Positions 49,571 through 61,656 of a DNA stretch of 64,000 bases are shown here, piece after piece. A program made the translations under genes and the position numbers. Source of the stretch: Kryptolebias marmoratus (lineage: Eukaryota > Chordata > Actinopteri > Cyprinodontiformes > Rivulidae); contig NC_051441.1 of assembly GCF_001649575.2 (NCBI RefSeq), positions 12,631,913-12,695,912 of the forward strand, in the 5' to 3' direction. Under the pieces are notes generated by a model, which was not told the DNA's origin, did no database searches, and was given only the letters and a program-made list of their open reading frames with translations. How positions within the stretch are numbered: position 1 is the stretch's first letter; every line of letters starts with the position of its first letter.

Positions 49571-50542
49571 CAACTAAGTTTGGACTTCTTTAGCACATTT
49601 CAGCATTCAATCAGCTCTCAGCATTCATGCTGAATTCCTGCAGAAAAAGCACATTTTTAAGTTATCTTGTTCTTTAAGCATATAAAAGCTTACAGTGCAT
49701 ATTAAAGTGAGCATTAAGACACACGATCAGCCAAAGAACTTTTCATTTAAAGGCATAACAAAGCTGAGAAAGGGAGTTAAAGGAGGAAATATTTGTGTAA
49801 AACCTTCCTGTGTTATCGAGGGTTAAAGCTGACGCAGACTTTTCTTTTAATTCAATCTTTTAATACATTTGTTCTTGTTTTATTTTTCTTTCATAAACTG
49901 CGGCATAGGTGCACATGTGGTGTGTCCAAATAAATAATCATGATGAAGTGTTTCCTCCCCTGAACTCTGCTCTTCAGCTCATGGATATAAACAGAAAAAA
50001 AAAAAAAAACTGAAGCATAAATATTATTCTGTCTTTTATTACAGAACGATTGTAGGGACCAAGTCCAATTAACAGGAAACGTTTCGGTCATTTCCCAGTT
50101 AATTTGCAACACTGTTCATTAATGGGGATTTTCAAGGACAGAACTATTCCCATGCAACAACGATGGATATAAAGTCATAAAATAAGAATAAAAGCTCTGA
50201 AACAGAATTATCTTTTGTTATATTAAATAATGGTTCTAAAAAACTAAAATTACAAGGACTTCTTTATCACTAATAAACTTGCATGAGAATTGTGTATTTA
50301 ATTATTTATTAGGTTTATGTTCATCCTTTAAAGTGATGAGGTTAGAAAATGGGACATAAGAACCTCTGAAGACGGGGACTTTTAGTCGTAAAAAAGAATG
50401 GGGCAGTTCTTAAACTACTGGTTTAGAGTGAAGATAGATGCTTCTAATGAGTGCAAATAAATTCAGTAATAAATGTACATAAGCAGATATTTATGTTCTG
50501 GCTGCAGAACTGCTCTGCTCTCAGCTCATGTTTGCTCCAGGG

Positions 50543-50555
50543 CTCCCTCTGGTGG
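50543..50555 (-). promoter_or_regulatory. CTCF-like motif
   Basis: Minus strand CCACCAGAGGGAG, a close match to the CTCF core, lying between wfikkn2 and the ankrd40-luc7l3 pair. Confidence 0.4.
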
Positions 50556-53039
50556 CTGACAAATTAAACAGTTCCAGGCTCATTTAAAGTGATAAATACC
50601 AGGGCAAATAGCTTCAATAAGACAGTCAGTAAAAAAAATGATTAAAAAAAGAGGGGGAAAAATCCAGTCGTTTAACATGCTTTATCAAAGAACAATTTAG
50701 AGGTCTCCAGAACAATAACAAGACAGTTTTAACAGTGCCTAGGGTTATTTCCACACATATACAGCAGCTACTGTATATAAAAATATCAGACTCTGGATGC
50801 ATAGGTTCATTTAAACTGTATTATGTTGTTTTCTGGAACGATACGCAACCCCACAAACAAAAAATCTTCTCAACAGAATCACGTTTTATAAAAAAAAAAT
50901 GACTGCAAACATGAAGCTTCCATTCAACCCGGGCACAAAAACAAATTGCAAACCTTTTTTTTTTTTTTTCCTCCGTAATATTTAACTTTCTCAATGTGTG
51001 GCACATTTCACTCAACACTTACTTTAACCAGGAGCATAAAAAAAAACTAAACAAAAACAAAACACACTCTTGGTTGTCTTTGCTTTGCTCAAACACATCC
51101 CTCTCCCCTCTATTTTTTTTATCATCACTTTTTTTTGCACAATTGCAAAATTATTGTTCACACAAACACATCAGGCCTATCTGGTTAAAAAATACACACA
51201 ATTTAAAAAAAACTAAACAAAACATAGAAATGTGTCAGAGCCTCAGGTAGACCTAGGAGCTGATTGCAGGACACGGGCGGCGTCCATTTACAGCACAGCT
51301 TTAAATAACCAAGCTTCAGAAACGCACGTTAACAAAAAGCAGCGGCTCCATCTAACACCACAGACCCTTCTCACCAGATAAATGATTTATTTGTTAGTGT
51401 TTATGATCATAATGTCAGTACAGAATCTGTGAGAGTTGTATCAACGTCTCTATTAGAAAACATAAACAAAGGCAAAAAAACAACAACAAAAAAACGTAGA
51501 AATAATTCAAACAAACTACTCGTTAGACTGGCACTGAAGCTATCATATGTTGAATCCTGATATTTCGTTGCCCTCGTCTGCCTTCAATGACCCGACATAA
51601 AGTGCAAAACAAACAGAAACTTAATATAAATGTTGGAAGAGCACAAAAACACTGATTCATGAAACCAAAGTCGACTTGTAATTCCAACCCCCCTTTTTTT
51701 TTTTTTGCACCCTCCCACTTCCTTCAAGAACGAAACAAACAGAGCTACATTCTTTTCCAAAGCAGTGACCGGGTTTGGTCTGACACTGGCGTCTTTGCTG
51801 GCTGGATTCAATTTTTGGTCTTGATTCTGACGAGAACTGGAACTCTTTAGCAGAAGCTGAAATGCTGGAAGTTGAGCAGGACGTCTGCAGCGGACGCCGA
51901 AACGTTAACGCTCTCACTTCTTACCAACAGAGTAAGAACGGAGGGCTTCAGAAAGGCCCCGATGACCAAAACGTCGATATAAACAATTATAAAGTGAACT
52001 TTTGTTTTGGAGCTGGAGTGTGCTACACCTAGAACTGTTTTTAGAATCAACAAAACTCCAAAATTAAACATGAATACGTCACATCTGACGGCAGACTCAT
52101 CATTATAAACACATGATGCCAAACAGGACCGATGCATTATAGAATATGAGGGGGAAAAAAAACAACTTTTAACCTTTAACTATATAAATGAGGCTTTTGT
52201 TTTGCATTAAAAAAAATAAAAGAACATGGACATAACTACAGTAGTTATTTCTTTACCACAGTGTACAAATGAATGACTTTAAGCAGGGAAATCAGTTTCA
52301 CTCCATCCGTGAAGGGATCTAGATTAAAGCATGTTTGGCCAATAAAAGCACTTTTAAACCCAAAGTTTCCTAAATCTTAACTTGCCTTAGCAATCAGGCT
52401 CATAACAGATACTATAGTTTGTGCCACAAGCATGTAGAAAAGTGTGGGGACGCGTGAGAACATCTTAAATCACCCTGTAGGTGATTCTGTTCAGAAACCA
52501 AGCTGCTGTGTTGGTCCGCTGTGCTCCAATGATCTGATTCGTAAAAACGACGTCGATCCTTCCTGACACCTTCTGTACGTCGTCTTCTCTTTTTCCCCTC
52601 ACAGTTCGCAGCCAGATTAAAAGTGTGTCCTTGTAAGGCGCTTGCAGAGTTCCAATAAAGTCCAGCCCGTTAGGAAGACAAGCCAGCGTCCCCCCTCTGT
52701 TGACCCACTCGAGCCTTGGCACAAACCGCAGCGGGAAAGAGTGCTGAGGAGAGGAGGAAAGGGGCTCAAATACTTTGCACATAATCGAGGATACCATGCA
52801 TCAGCGAGCGTTTGGAGCCGGTTTGGGTACACTAAAGCAGCAGGAGGGCCAGAGGAGGATAGGAGAAGGACATTAGCTACAGTTTAAAAAAAAAGCTAAT
52901 CCCAGCTGGGTTATTGGTTAAAACACCGAAGCTGACCAGAGCTGCGACAGGGAACCTGGGCGGGCAGCTATTCCAAGTCGCTCGAGGGTAGCTACAGAAG
53001 CCCATCGGAACCGGGGAGACCTCGACGTTTGTGCTCGCT

Positions 53040-55356
53040 CTAGTAAGTGAGACGAGAGGCCCTCATGTTGTAGCAAGGTCTATCTGTCAGGCCCCCTGCC
53101 CCAGAAAACAGAGACAGGCCTTCTGCTTTCTCCAGCACGACCTCCAGCTCCTGAAAGTCCTGCAGCCGAGCCACGTCCTTGTCCTGGAACGAAAAGAGAA
53201 ATCACCTTGAGCCTCAGTTTCATTTGAACGATCATACATAAACTATACAATGTCCTGAAGACACAATACAGCACGAACGGTCTTCGCTGTACCTTTCTTA
53301 ACAAGGTGTTCGGCAGCTTGCGGATCTTCTCCACGTGCTCGGCGCTGATGTCCAACTCGCGGCAGCAGACTCTCAGCAGGGACCGGTAGGTGAGCTCCTG
53401 ACGGTCCAGCTCCACTTCAATAAAGTCGTTCTCCCGAGCGTTTGGGTTCTGGATACGAACCTTCAGCACCAACTCTAAAGAGAGAGGTGCGAAAGCGATA
53501 CCTCACTGTTAAAAACACTGATTGGACGACGGCGGGACAAATCCCAGGGAGGAAGTCACTGAGTGGACCCATTGAATCCTTATAAAGAAACCCTGCCTGT
53601 TGTTCAGTGCTTGAGAAACATTGTGAGACTAGATGAACTCCAAAAAATGTTTGGAACGGCTAATGAAAAGGTGACTACACACACAAAGACCTTGTTCGGG
53701 TTTAACAAGTCAGTGAACTATGTGAGTGTCGTCATGCTGTTCTCTTTTTGATCACTGAAGTAAAATAAACACGACAAATCAAAGCTGATAATACAGAGTC
53801 AGAAGACTCCTAACTTTAAAAGCATCAAACAGGTTCTACTTATCTAATGAGTCAATGACAATATGCTAGTAATGAGTTGTAAGAGGTGAACAATTCCCAG
53901 TAAACTCACCTTGAACATTGACAGGGAAGGTGCTGGTGAAGAAGAAGGGCTGAAAGGCCGGCATGGGCCCGTTTCCCTGGCTGTAGCTCAGCTGCTGTGA
54001 AATAGACGGCTGCCTGCTCATGGTCGGGTTTGTGCTGCCCACTGGGGCCTGAACCTGGCCGCCACCATTGCTAGCCAAGCCGGGACACGTTGGCGCCAAA
54101 GGAGGTGAACTCACGGCGCCGTTGTGCGCCACCACGTGGGAGTAGTCGGCGTGGTTGACCAGATGAGGCTCAACTGACAGGTCCATAGGCACTGTGCGGT
54201 TGGCAATAGCATGATTGTGGGATGAGGCCACACCGTTTTGCTCAGAAATGGGGATGAACTCGTTAGCTGGGGCTTGACTGTGGCTGACAGCAGGGTTCGG
54301 AGGGGGAGTGGGGCCATTAGAGACCACAGTCTGGGATTTCTGGAGCTCATCTATCGAGGAAAGGGAGGTTGAATCACTCTGGGTGTCTTCAGCGTATTCT
54401 CTAGAGCCGTTTTGTGCATGATTCTGGATGAGCTCTGACTTGTTGTCCATCTTGGAATACAAAAGGGGTGGGTTGGACAGGTAATTTGGGATGATTGGCA
54501 ACTCGGGCTCCTTGACTTCAGGCACTTCCTCCACTTCAACTGTGGGAATGAAGAGCAGAAAGGATTATTTCAATGAGAACGACAGTCTCAAAACAAATAA
54601 ATGATTTCACACAGACATCAACAGAGAAGTACAAAATGAATATATGAGAGAAGTGATGAAAAGAAGAGGGAGAAATAAAAGTAGTTCACCTCCTAAGAGT
54701 CGCTTGATCTCTGGTTTGGACGTTAACTGCGAGGCCAACTCGTCTTTAGCTGTGAGGATTTCTTTATCGGCCCCACAGCTAAGTAAATAGGACACTATGT
54801 GCTTATGGTTCCTCTTGCAAGCCCAGTGCAGGCATGTCCTGCAGGAAGTATTTAGGAAAACACACGGATTAATCAACAAAGACATACTGCAGCAAATGAT
54901 TTTATTTTTTGTACAGATATCATTTGAGGAAGACATGTCAGCAAACACATAAGCACAAAGTTGGAGTCTGTGCTTGCGTGGCCACTAGCACACAGAGTAA
55001 AGTACACATTTTGATAAATTAAACAAAACACTTCCGGCTTGGATAGGTAAGATAAAAAAAAGGACATGGCTGGCTGATTAACAAGCTCTGTTGCGCCTAA
55101 TAGGATAACGCTGAGCTTTTTAATCCCGTTGGTTCGTGGCTGCTAAAAAATACACCGAATTTGAGACCAAAACAGACACTAGTTGGACGAAATGAAGACT
55201 GTAACAATTCACTGACAACACTTACCATCCATTGATTTCGTTCTGTGAATTTACATTTACTCCGCTCTCCACTAGCGACCGCACTTCGTCGATATCTCCG
55301 ATAGCAGACGCTTCTCTCAGCCGCTCCTGTAATTCCTTATCCAAAGTCGTGGACAT
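53040..55356 (-). CDS. ankrd40: Ankrd40, ankyrin-repeat domain protein 40
   Basis: Five coding exons on the minus strand: 55356-55226, 54838-54690, 54539-53910, 53474-53293 and 53183-53040. Codons split at each junction join cleanly to give 411 aa (human 368). The exon number and order match what I know of the human gene. Residues 1-93 form the ankyrin region, including SGVNVNSQNEINGW and TCLHWACKRNH. The middle, 95-303, is a low-complexity Ser/Pro/Asn-rich linker longer than in human. The conserved C-terminal block runs from FQPFFFT near 288 through LVLKVRIQNPNARENDFIE and RKLPNTLLRKDKDVARLQDFQ to CYNMRASRLTY. Cell function is not well established. The start is the first ATG in frame. It is transcribed away from luc7l3, 1,141 bp from start to start. 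Confidence 0.95.
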
Positions 55357-56127
55357 TTTGGCAAAGACAACTAGCGATGCGAGGGCATATGATAGGCAAA
55401 CACCTTGCGAAGTAGTGAAGTTGGCAACAACGGAGGAATTTCCAAACTGTTTGGCCCGGCTAACCTCACCTACTAGTGGCTAGCTTGGCACTAGCTTGAG
55501 GCATCGAATAGCTTCAGCTAATGTAACTTCGCTTTGGTGGTGTTTTGGTGCTTAAGTCGCAAGTTTTGCCCTCGACATTTATTTCTGCCCTCTCAGCTCC
55601 ACTGACATTACCCAGTTTACTCATTCAATCAAACAGAAGTGGCGGAGCTCCGTCAGTGTGCTGTCAAAAACACCACCGCCTGGTCGGGGGGGAAACGTTT
55701 AGAGGTGACAACACGATGCACGAACGTCGTTAGTTCCTATCTTAGTTTCCCCCGTATTTTTAGAAAATTAATTAAACATAACACATTTGACACTATCTAG
55801 TCACAAGGGCTTATATTTATATACGTAACTCTGACCTATAAAAAAATAGGTTTAGCATTAAATCCCACGTGTTGCTTTCTGTAGCAACGCTCTAAGGAGG
55901 CTTACACTGGAGCTGTGTAAAAATGTTTATAAGTTTGTTTTTCTTAAAGTTAGTATTACTGTTTTTATTAGCTGTATCCGCAATAATAAATTCGCCCACC
56001 GATGAACAATAATAACTTAATTAATTTGTTATATTTGTTAATGTTCTTGTGTGCTGCAATTTCTAAATGTGACCACAAGAGGGCAGCAAATACAAGGCAG
56101 TCATACACAAATTGCAGAAGTAACAAA

Positions 56128-56196
<69 letters not shown>

Positions 56197-56497
56197 CCAT
56201 TCAAGAAAAAGCTATGTATTCACTTATAAACTTTGTGAATTTTGAAAACTGTTAAGAATTTAGCGAGGACGAAGAACACCCTGAAATATATCGAACGGTA
56301 TCCCTCCGCCCATGGGCAGTTGTACTTCCGGTTCAGCTCATTGTGGTCCGTCCGCCTGTGGCTGAACGGTGAGCGGGCGTTGGTGCCACAGCGGCTGCCA
56401 TTTTGGTTAGAAGTATTCGGCGCAGCATCTGGCGTGAAGCGACTCTTATGGTTATATAGTAGTTCTCCGAGTTAGTATACACCCTTTCATCAGAAAA
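55357..56497. promoter_or_regulatory. Bidirectional ankrd40/luc7l3 promoter region
   Basis: Lies between the two divergent start codons and must hold both promoters and 5' UTRs. On the luc7l3 side, ACTTCCGG (56324-56331) fits an ETS/GABPA site and GCCATTTTGG (56397-56406) fits a YY1 site. Both are typical of TATA-less housekeeping promoters close to the start site. An (ATT)n microsatellite splits the region. Confidence 0.7.
56129..56196. repeat. (ATT)22-23 microsatellite in the bidirectional promoter
   Basis: 68 bp of perfect ATT units, about 195 bp upstream of the ETS-like site. In one frame it gives poly-Tyr, in another poly-Ile. These are not proteins. Confidence 0.95.
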
Positions 56498-59400
56498 ATG
56501 CTTTCTGCCGCCCAGTTGCTCGATGAGTTAATGGGCAGGGACAGAAACTTGGCCCCTGACGAGAAGCGGTCCAACGTTCGATGGGACGACGAGAGCGTAA
56601 GTTAGCACGAGGGCTAACGTTAGCTGTCTGGGTGGTGGGATAAGCTGATACGATCAAAGCGATGTGTGTCCCGTCTAAAGTCACCCTTCATCCGAATGCG
56701 GTAGCCAGCTGAGCTAATCCATCTGCCCCCACGTCAGGTTTAATTGATGGAGAATGAAAGCTTAAAGTGGGTGTTCAGGGTACGACACGCGCGTTAGCGG
56801 AACTAACATCCGTTTGCTAATGGTTAGCTAGCTCAACAAAGCTCTTACAAACTACTAGCAAATATGTGATCAGCCCTCTTTGGACTCTGTGTATTTATAC
56901 GTCTCCTTATGATCAGCTGTTCCGAGTGAATCTAGTCTGATTTAAGTTTTGTTTTAATCCCCATCAGAAGCATTTATTACCGGAAATCTCCTGATGCTAG
57001 CCAAACACTAGCAATCAGATTTCCAGTTATTATATTTATATACTCAGTGACTAGGTATTATGACATTTGCAACACATAATTTACCATTGAACAGCTTTGC
57101 AATGAGCTTGATGAAATCTGAACTGTTGAATTCCTGATTCTTAGTATTATTTGACATTCATAACTTAGTTGAACTCCAGAGACTTCACTCTGAACTAGTT
57201 TAAAAGTCAAGCACTCCTCAGACACAGACCTTGGAAGTAGTAATGTTTCTCCAAAGCGATGATATTCATCACATATCTTCTTCTTTTCTCTGATTATAGT
57301 AGGACATCCCTTCTAAAGCTGTCATAAGATCACTATAACTCCAGATTAAAACAAATTGTTGTTGTTTTTTTTTTCCTTTTTAAGGTCTGTCGATATTATC
57401 TGTGTGGCTTCTGTCCAGCTGAGCTGTTTACAAACACACGTTCTGATTTGGGTAAGTTGAAGACTTAATTTGCAATCTGCAGATAACTGATTTATTATCG
57501 GGTTTCCTTCAGGATGACAAAATGATCCCATTGTTTTTTTCAGGTCCTTGTGAAAAAATCCACGATGAAAATTTGAGGAAAACGTAAGTTCAGTTTGAGA
57601 ATACAGAGTTACTTTCACTGGCTTGATGTTTTCTTTCCATCTAACAACACCTCACCTTTGTCACAGGTACGAGAAGAGCTCTCGGTTCATGAAGGAGGGC
57701 TATGAGAGAGACTTCCTGCGGTATTTGCAGTCCCTCCTGGCTGAAGTGGAGCGTCGGATTCGCAGAGGACACGCTCGGCTTGCACTTTCCCAGGCTCAAC
57801 AAAACCCGGGGGTTTGTGATTTCATTGTGGATGTTAGCGCAGCGCAAAAGATGTGCATGTAGAAAATTTAATTTCAAAAGAAATAAAACGTGGCTTCTGT
57901 ATCAAATATGTGTTTGTTTTTAATAATTTTTCAGGGTCCTGCTCCAACAGGAAAAAATGAAGAGAAAGCCAAGGTTCTAACGGAGAAGATTGAAGACCTG
58001 GTTGTCCAGGTTTGCAGCTAATTTAACATAAGTTCCTGCTTTCATAAGACATAAAAAGGGTAAAGGGTTAGTAAATATTTGTCTAATGCATTTTATTACA
58101 ACCAGCACTACCACCAGAAGACATTTTAGATCTATTAAGTGGTGTTAAATAACATTAAAAAGGGCAGTTTGTATATATATTACCAGTTCCCAATAAAAGT
58201 TACTAAGGAAAATATACAAAAAGCGAAGAAATTAATGGGTTCAGTTTAAATATATTCACATTCAATTTGAAACATTTCAACTGCACTAATTTAATAATGC
58301 TGATTAGATTTAATTGGTTGCCTAAGCACGCCTACAAATTGCAGACTTATATTTTGAAACGCACCTAAGATTTCTGCTTGTGTCGTTATTAAACCGTAAC
58401 ACACTGCGCTCGCCTTTTTTTGCTCAGATTGAGGAACTGGGGTCAGAGGGCCGTGTGGAGGAGGCTCAGGGAATGATGAAGCTAGTGGAGCAGCTAAAAG
58501 AAGAGAGGGAGATGCTCAGCTCCACGCCCTCGGTGAGTAGGCCAACACGAATCGACCTACAGACGCTCAGGCTAGCAGGCGCTGCTTCCGTAATACTGTG
58601 TTTACAAACACACACCTATCCTGTTCTACACTGAAACACTTCAACATGATCAAAGAAGAATAATGCATGTGCATAATATTAATAATACATAATGCATGTT
58701 ATTGTTTTTGTTGATATGGAACTAATGTGGTATGTTTTATTTAGACCATTGAAAGCTTTGCAGCGCAGGAGAAACAGATGGAGGTGTGTGAGGTTTGTGG
58801 GGCCTTCCTCATTGTGGGCGACGCACAGTCCAGAGTGGACGACCACTTAATGGGCAAACAGCACATGGGCTACGCCAAGATTAAATCTACTGTAGAGGAG
58901 CTAAAGGTGAGAAGATCACGAGGTAAACATTTATTTATGAAATGTCTTAATTGTTTATAGATGACAAACAAAAAACAGGTGTGCATGATTATTTTAGATG
59001 ACCGTATTTCACCTGGACTGTGTTTGACATGAAGTCATATTTGTTTGTTTGTTTTCAGGAAAAACTGCGGCGTCGCTCCGAGGACCCGCAGGGCGAAAAC
59101 CCAGCCCTCAAACGAGACAGGGAAGAGCGCGAGAGGGAGGAAAGGGAGAAGAAGCGCAAAGAGGAGGAGGAGAAGGAGAAGGAACGCGAGAAGGAGAAGG
59201 AGCGCGAGAGGGAGAAGGAGCGGGAGCGCGAGAGGGAGCGAGACAGGGAGCGCGAGCGAGATCGCGAGAGGGACCGGAGGGCGCGGCGGAGCCACTCCAA
59301 CAGCCGCCACTCCAGCCGAACGTCGGACAAGAAGCGGAGCAGGTCCCGCGATCGCCGGAGGTCCAGGAGCAGAGACAGGGACCGAGAACGGAAGCGCAGC

Positions 59401-60065
59401 AGGTCTGTCCTTAACAACTAAAATATTTATTATTATATTATACTAGAATAACCCTTTAATCCATATTGTTTAAGAAAAGACATGAACTATTACCTGTTTT
59501 TCATGTTACCATAATAACTTGTTCTCCTTCTGTACTCAGGAGCCGGGACAGAGAGAGGAGGCGCAGCAGCCGAGAGCGCTCCGACAGAAAACGCCGCTCC
59601 CGCAGCCGTGACAGGAGGAGGTCACGCAGCGCCGAGCGCAAGTCTCACCGCCACCGCAGTCGTAGCCGCAGCAAAGACAGAGACAGAGAACGAGACAGGG
59701 ACAGAGACAAGGGAAAGGAGAAAGACAAAGAGCGGCCATCAAAAGACAAAGGTAGGAATTTGTTTCCTCTTGTTCTTTTAGATATGCATCTAGATTTCAA
59801 CCCATTTGTTCCATTTTTTTCCCCCCAGCAGTTTTGTGTTTCTGAAATAATAATCTAATGGAAATATACGTTTGCGTCGCCAGACCGAAAGGCAACAGAG
59901 GAGAAGAGCAGTTCTAAGAAAGACAAGCACACTGAAAGTGATGCGGCTGCCATCAAGGCTTCATCAGAGCCGGAACCGATGCAGACTGAGGCAGCTGCCT
60001 CCCCTCCTCTGCTTAACGGCCAGCAAGAGCTCCTCCAATCTGAAGGTGACACTCAGTCCAATTAA
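56498..60065 (+). CDS. luc7l3: Luc7l3, U1-snRNP-associated splicing factor
   Basis: Ten coding exons: 56498-56596, 57385-57451, 57544-57583, 57667-57811, 57935-58009, 58428-58532, 58745-58906, 59059-59402, 59540-59751 and 59884-60065. Phases agree throughout and give 476 aa (human 432). Luc7 proteins join U1 snRNP and influence 5' splice-site choice. The first zinc finger includes Cys35/40/43/58 and His62. The second is C2H2: Cys192, Cys195, His211, His217. A helical linker with IEELGSEGRVEEAQGMMKLV lies between them. From about residue 232 the protein becomes a Glu/Arg-rich then Arg/Ser-rich tail typical of nuclear-speckle factors. It ends EGDTQSN like human. Position 2 is Leu where human has Ile, and Thr69 replaces Gln. 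Intron 8 uses a weak GTCTGT donor, and retaining it would end the protein at SVLNN. Confidence 0.96.
59101..59290 (+). repeat. Purine-rich GAG/AAG/CGN tract in luc7l3 exon 8
   Basis: Tandem codons for Glu, Lys, Arg and Asp make an almost pure purine coding strand. It probably doubles as an exonic splicing enhancer and is prone to length change. Confidence 0.7.
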
Positions 60066-60067
60066 AA

Positions 60068-60092
60068 CTGATCTGATAGGACCTCAGATCAG
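60068..60092 (+). repeat. Perfect 9-bp hairpin just after the luc7l3 stop
   Basis: CTGATCTGA (60068-60076), a 7-nt loop, and TCAGATCAG (60084-60092). It ends six bases before the last exonic base of the 5' splice site at 60098/60099. Confidence 0.85.
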
Positions 60093-61656
60093 GCTCAGGT
60101 AAGTGCGTCCTCCTCTTCACTCCCCTTGGCTCTCAACCCACCCTCTCACCGTCCCCTCCTTCGAAGCTCTCCTTCCTCCCTTTCCCCTCCGTCCCTCCTC
60201 CTTCCCTCCCTCCCGCCCCTCCTTTCCACCCTGTTTATGTTCAGTTCAATGACTATGATTTTTGTCTTCTGTACTATATGCAAATATCTTTATCCTGTTT
60301 TTGATTAGTGCATCGTAAGTATGCACTGAAGATGAAGGACTAGGCCCGATGAATGAGAAGAAGGTAGCAAACATTCACACAAAGCCAAGAGGGAAAGGCC
60401 AGTGTAGCCCTGAGCAAACATGCCCGGAGGTACCCCTCGTTTTGTATCGGTTTTTGACCCTTACGGATGTGTATTTCACTTTGTGGACACAATGGCAGAA
60501 GAGAAAGCAAAGTATTAGATCCAAGCAAAAAAAAAGAAAGAAATTAGCTGTGTTTACCTGTTTTTGATTAATTAATTGATTTATTTTCTTGTTTTGAAAC
60601 AGGAAAATGTAACTATTTGACGTATTCCTTCCAGGAAGGAAGTTCAGTCACTGTGTTTATATGTTTATTTACTACATCTAACTTCTCCAACTCATGTGTT
60701 AAAGTACAGAAACACATTTAGTCTTCGGTTTAAAGTGTATTTGAAAAGCAAGCACTTTATTATTATTTTTTTTTTTTTTTGCCATAGTCATAACTTGGAT
60801 TTATTCTCCAGCTTAATGTGCCTGATAATGCCATGCACTGTGTGTTTTGGGGGGTGGTGGAGGGGGTGTTATCGCACCAGGGGCCGAAGGACACTAACTA
60901 ACTGGAGGGTAGGGTTTATGGAATGAATTGCAGCTGACTTCTATACCTCACACAGCGTTGGTGTTGTGAGCGAGACCACATGAGCAAAAGGGCAAATTAA
61001 AAATCTCGGATACTCTCTGACTGTCAAACTGTGCAGGTACTCACCCCAGGTACTCCTTTCTCTACCCACATCCATTTCTGAATGCTGTTGCCTGTCAGAA
61101 AAGAAAATTAAATACGACTTATGTACTTTATTAGCTCATGTATCTGAAAGCTTGTGTGTATATTTTTTTTAATTGTCGTCTTTGCTTTCTGCATTTTGTA
61201 ATTTGTCCGGAGGAGGAGAGTTATTCGAATTATCAGAGACAACCTGTTTGATATACCTTTTGCCATCCGCTATAATTCTCACCGACCTGCATACGGTAGC
61301 ATTGTTCGATTGTTTAAGTCACATTTCTCTAGTCGGGTGTTTCTGTGGATTTAAGGGTTTGCTTTCACATGGCAAAGGGAATATCAGAGTTTTGTCACAA
61401 ATTTGAACGTCAGATCTTCTGCAGTTTAGCCTAATTTCTAATAAATATTCAGTGAAATTATTCAAAAAATATAAGGCTAGTTTGTCATCGAGTTAACAGT
61501 TTGTTGGATTATTATTGGCAGTTCCTCCTTAGGAGTTAAACTTTCCTCCGTGGTTAAATTGAGGGACGTGTTTGGCTGTTTAAACATGAGTCGTGTGGCA
61601 GCAGTTGTCGTGGGACCCTTGCTAACGTTGCATATTGTGGCCGTTTTGCTCAACAG

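Larger units (their letters stand above)
48021..53039. other. Spacer and ankrd40 3'-flanking DNA
   Basis: Holds one orphan exon candidate (48540-48754, minus), a minisatellite (49235-49570), a CTCF-like motif (50543-50555) and many A/T tracts. The ankrd40 3' UTR must run leftward from 53039. AATAAA on the minus strand at 51386-51391 is one possible end, giving about 1.65 kb of UTR. Confidence 0.5.

Noticed and set aside
56002..56245. ORFs with poly-Tyr and poly-Ile
   Set aside because: Products of the ATT microsatellite.
59035..59417. Several overlapping ORFs of 91-133 codons on both strands
   Set aside because: Shadows of the repetitive Arg/Glu/Ser-rich luc7l3 exon 8.
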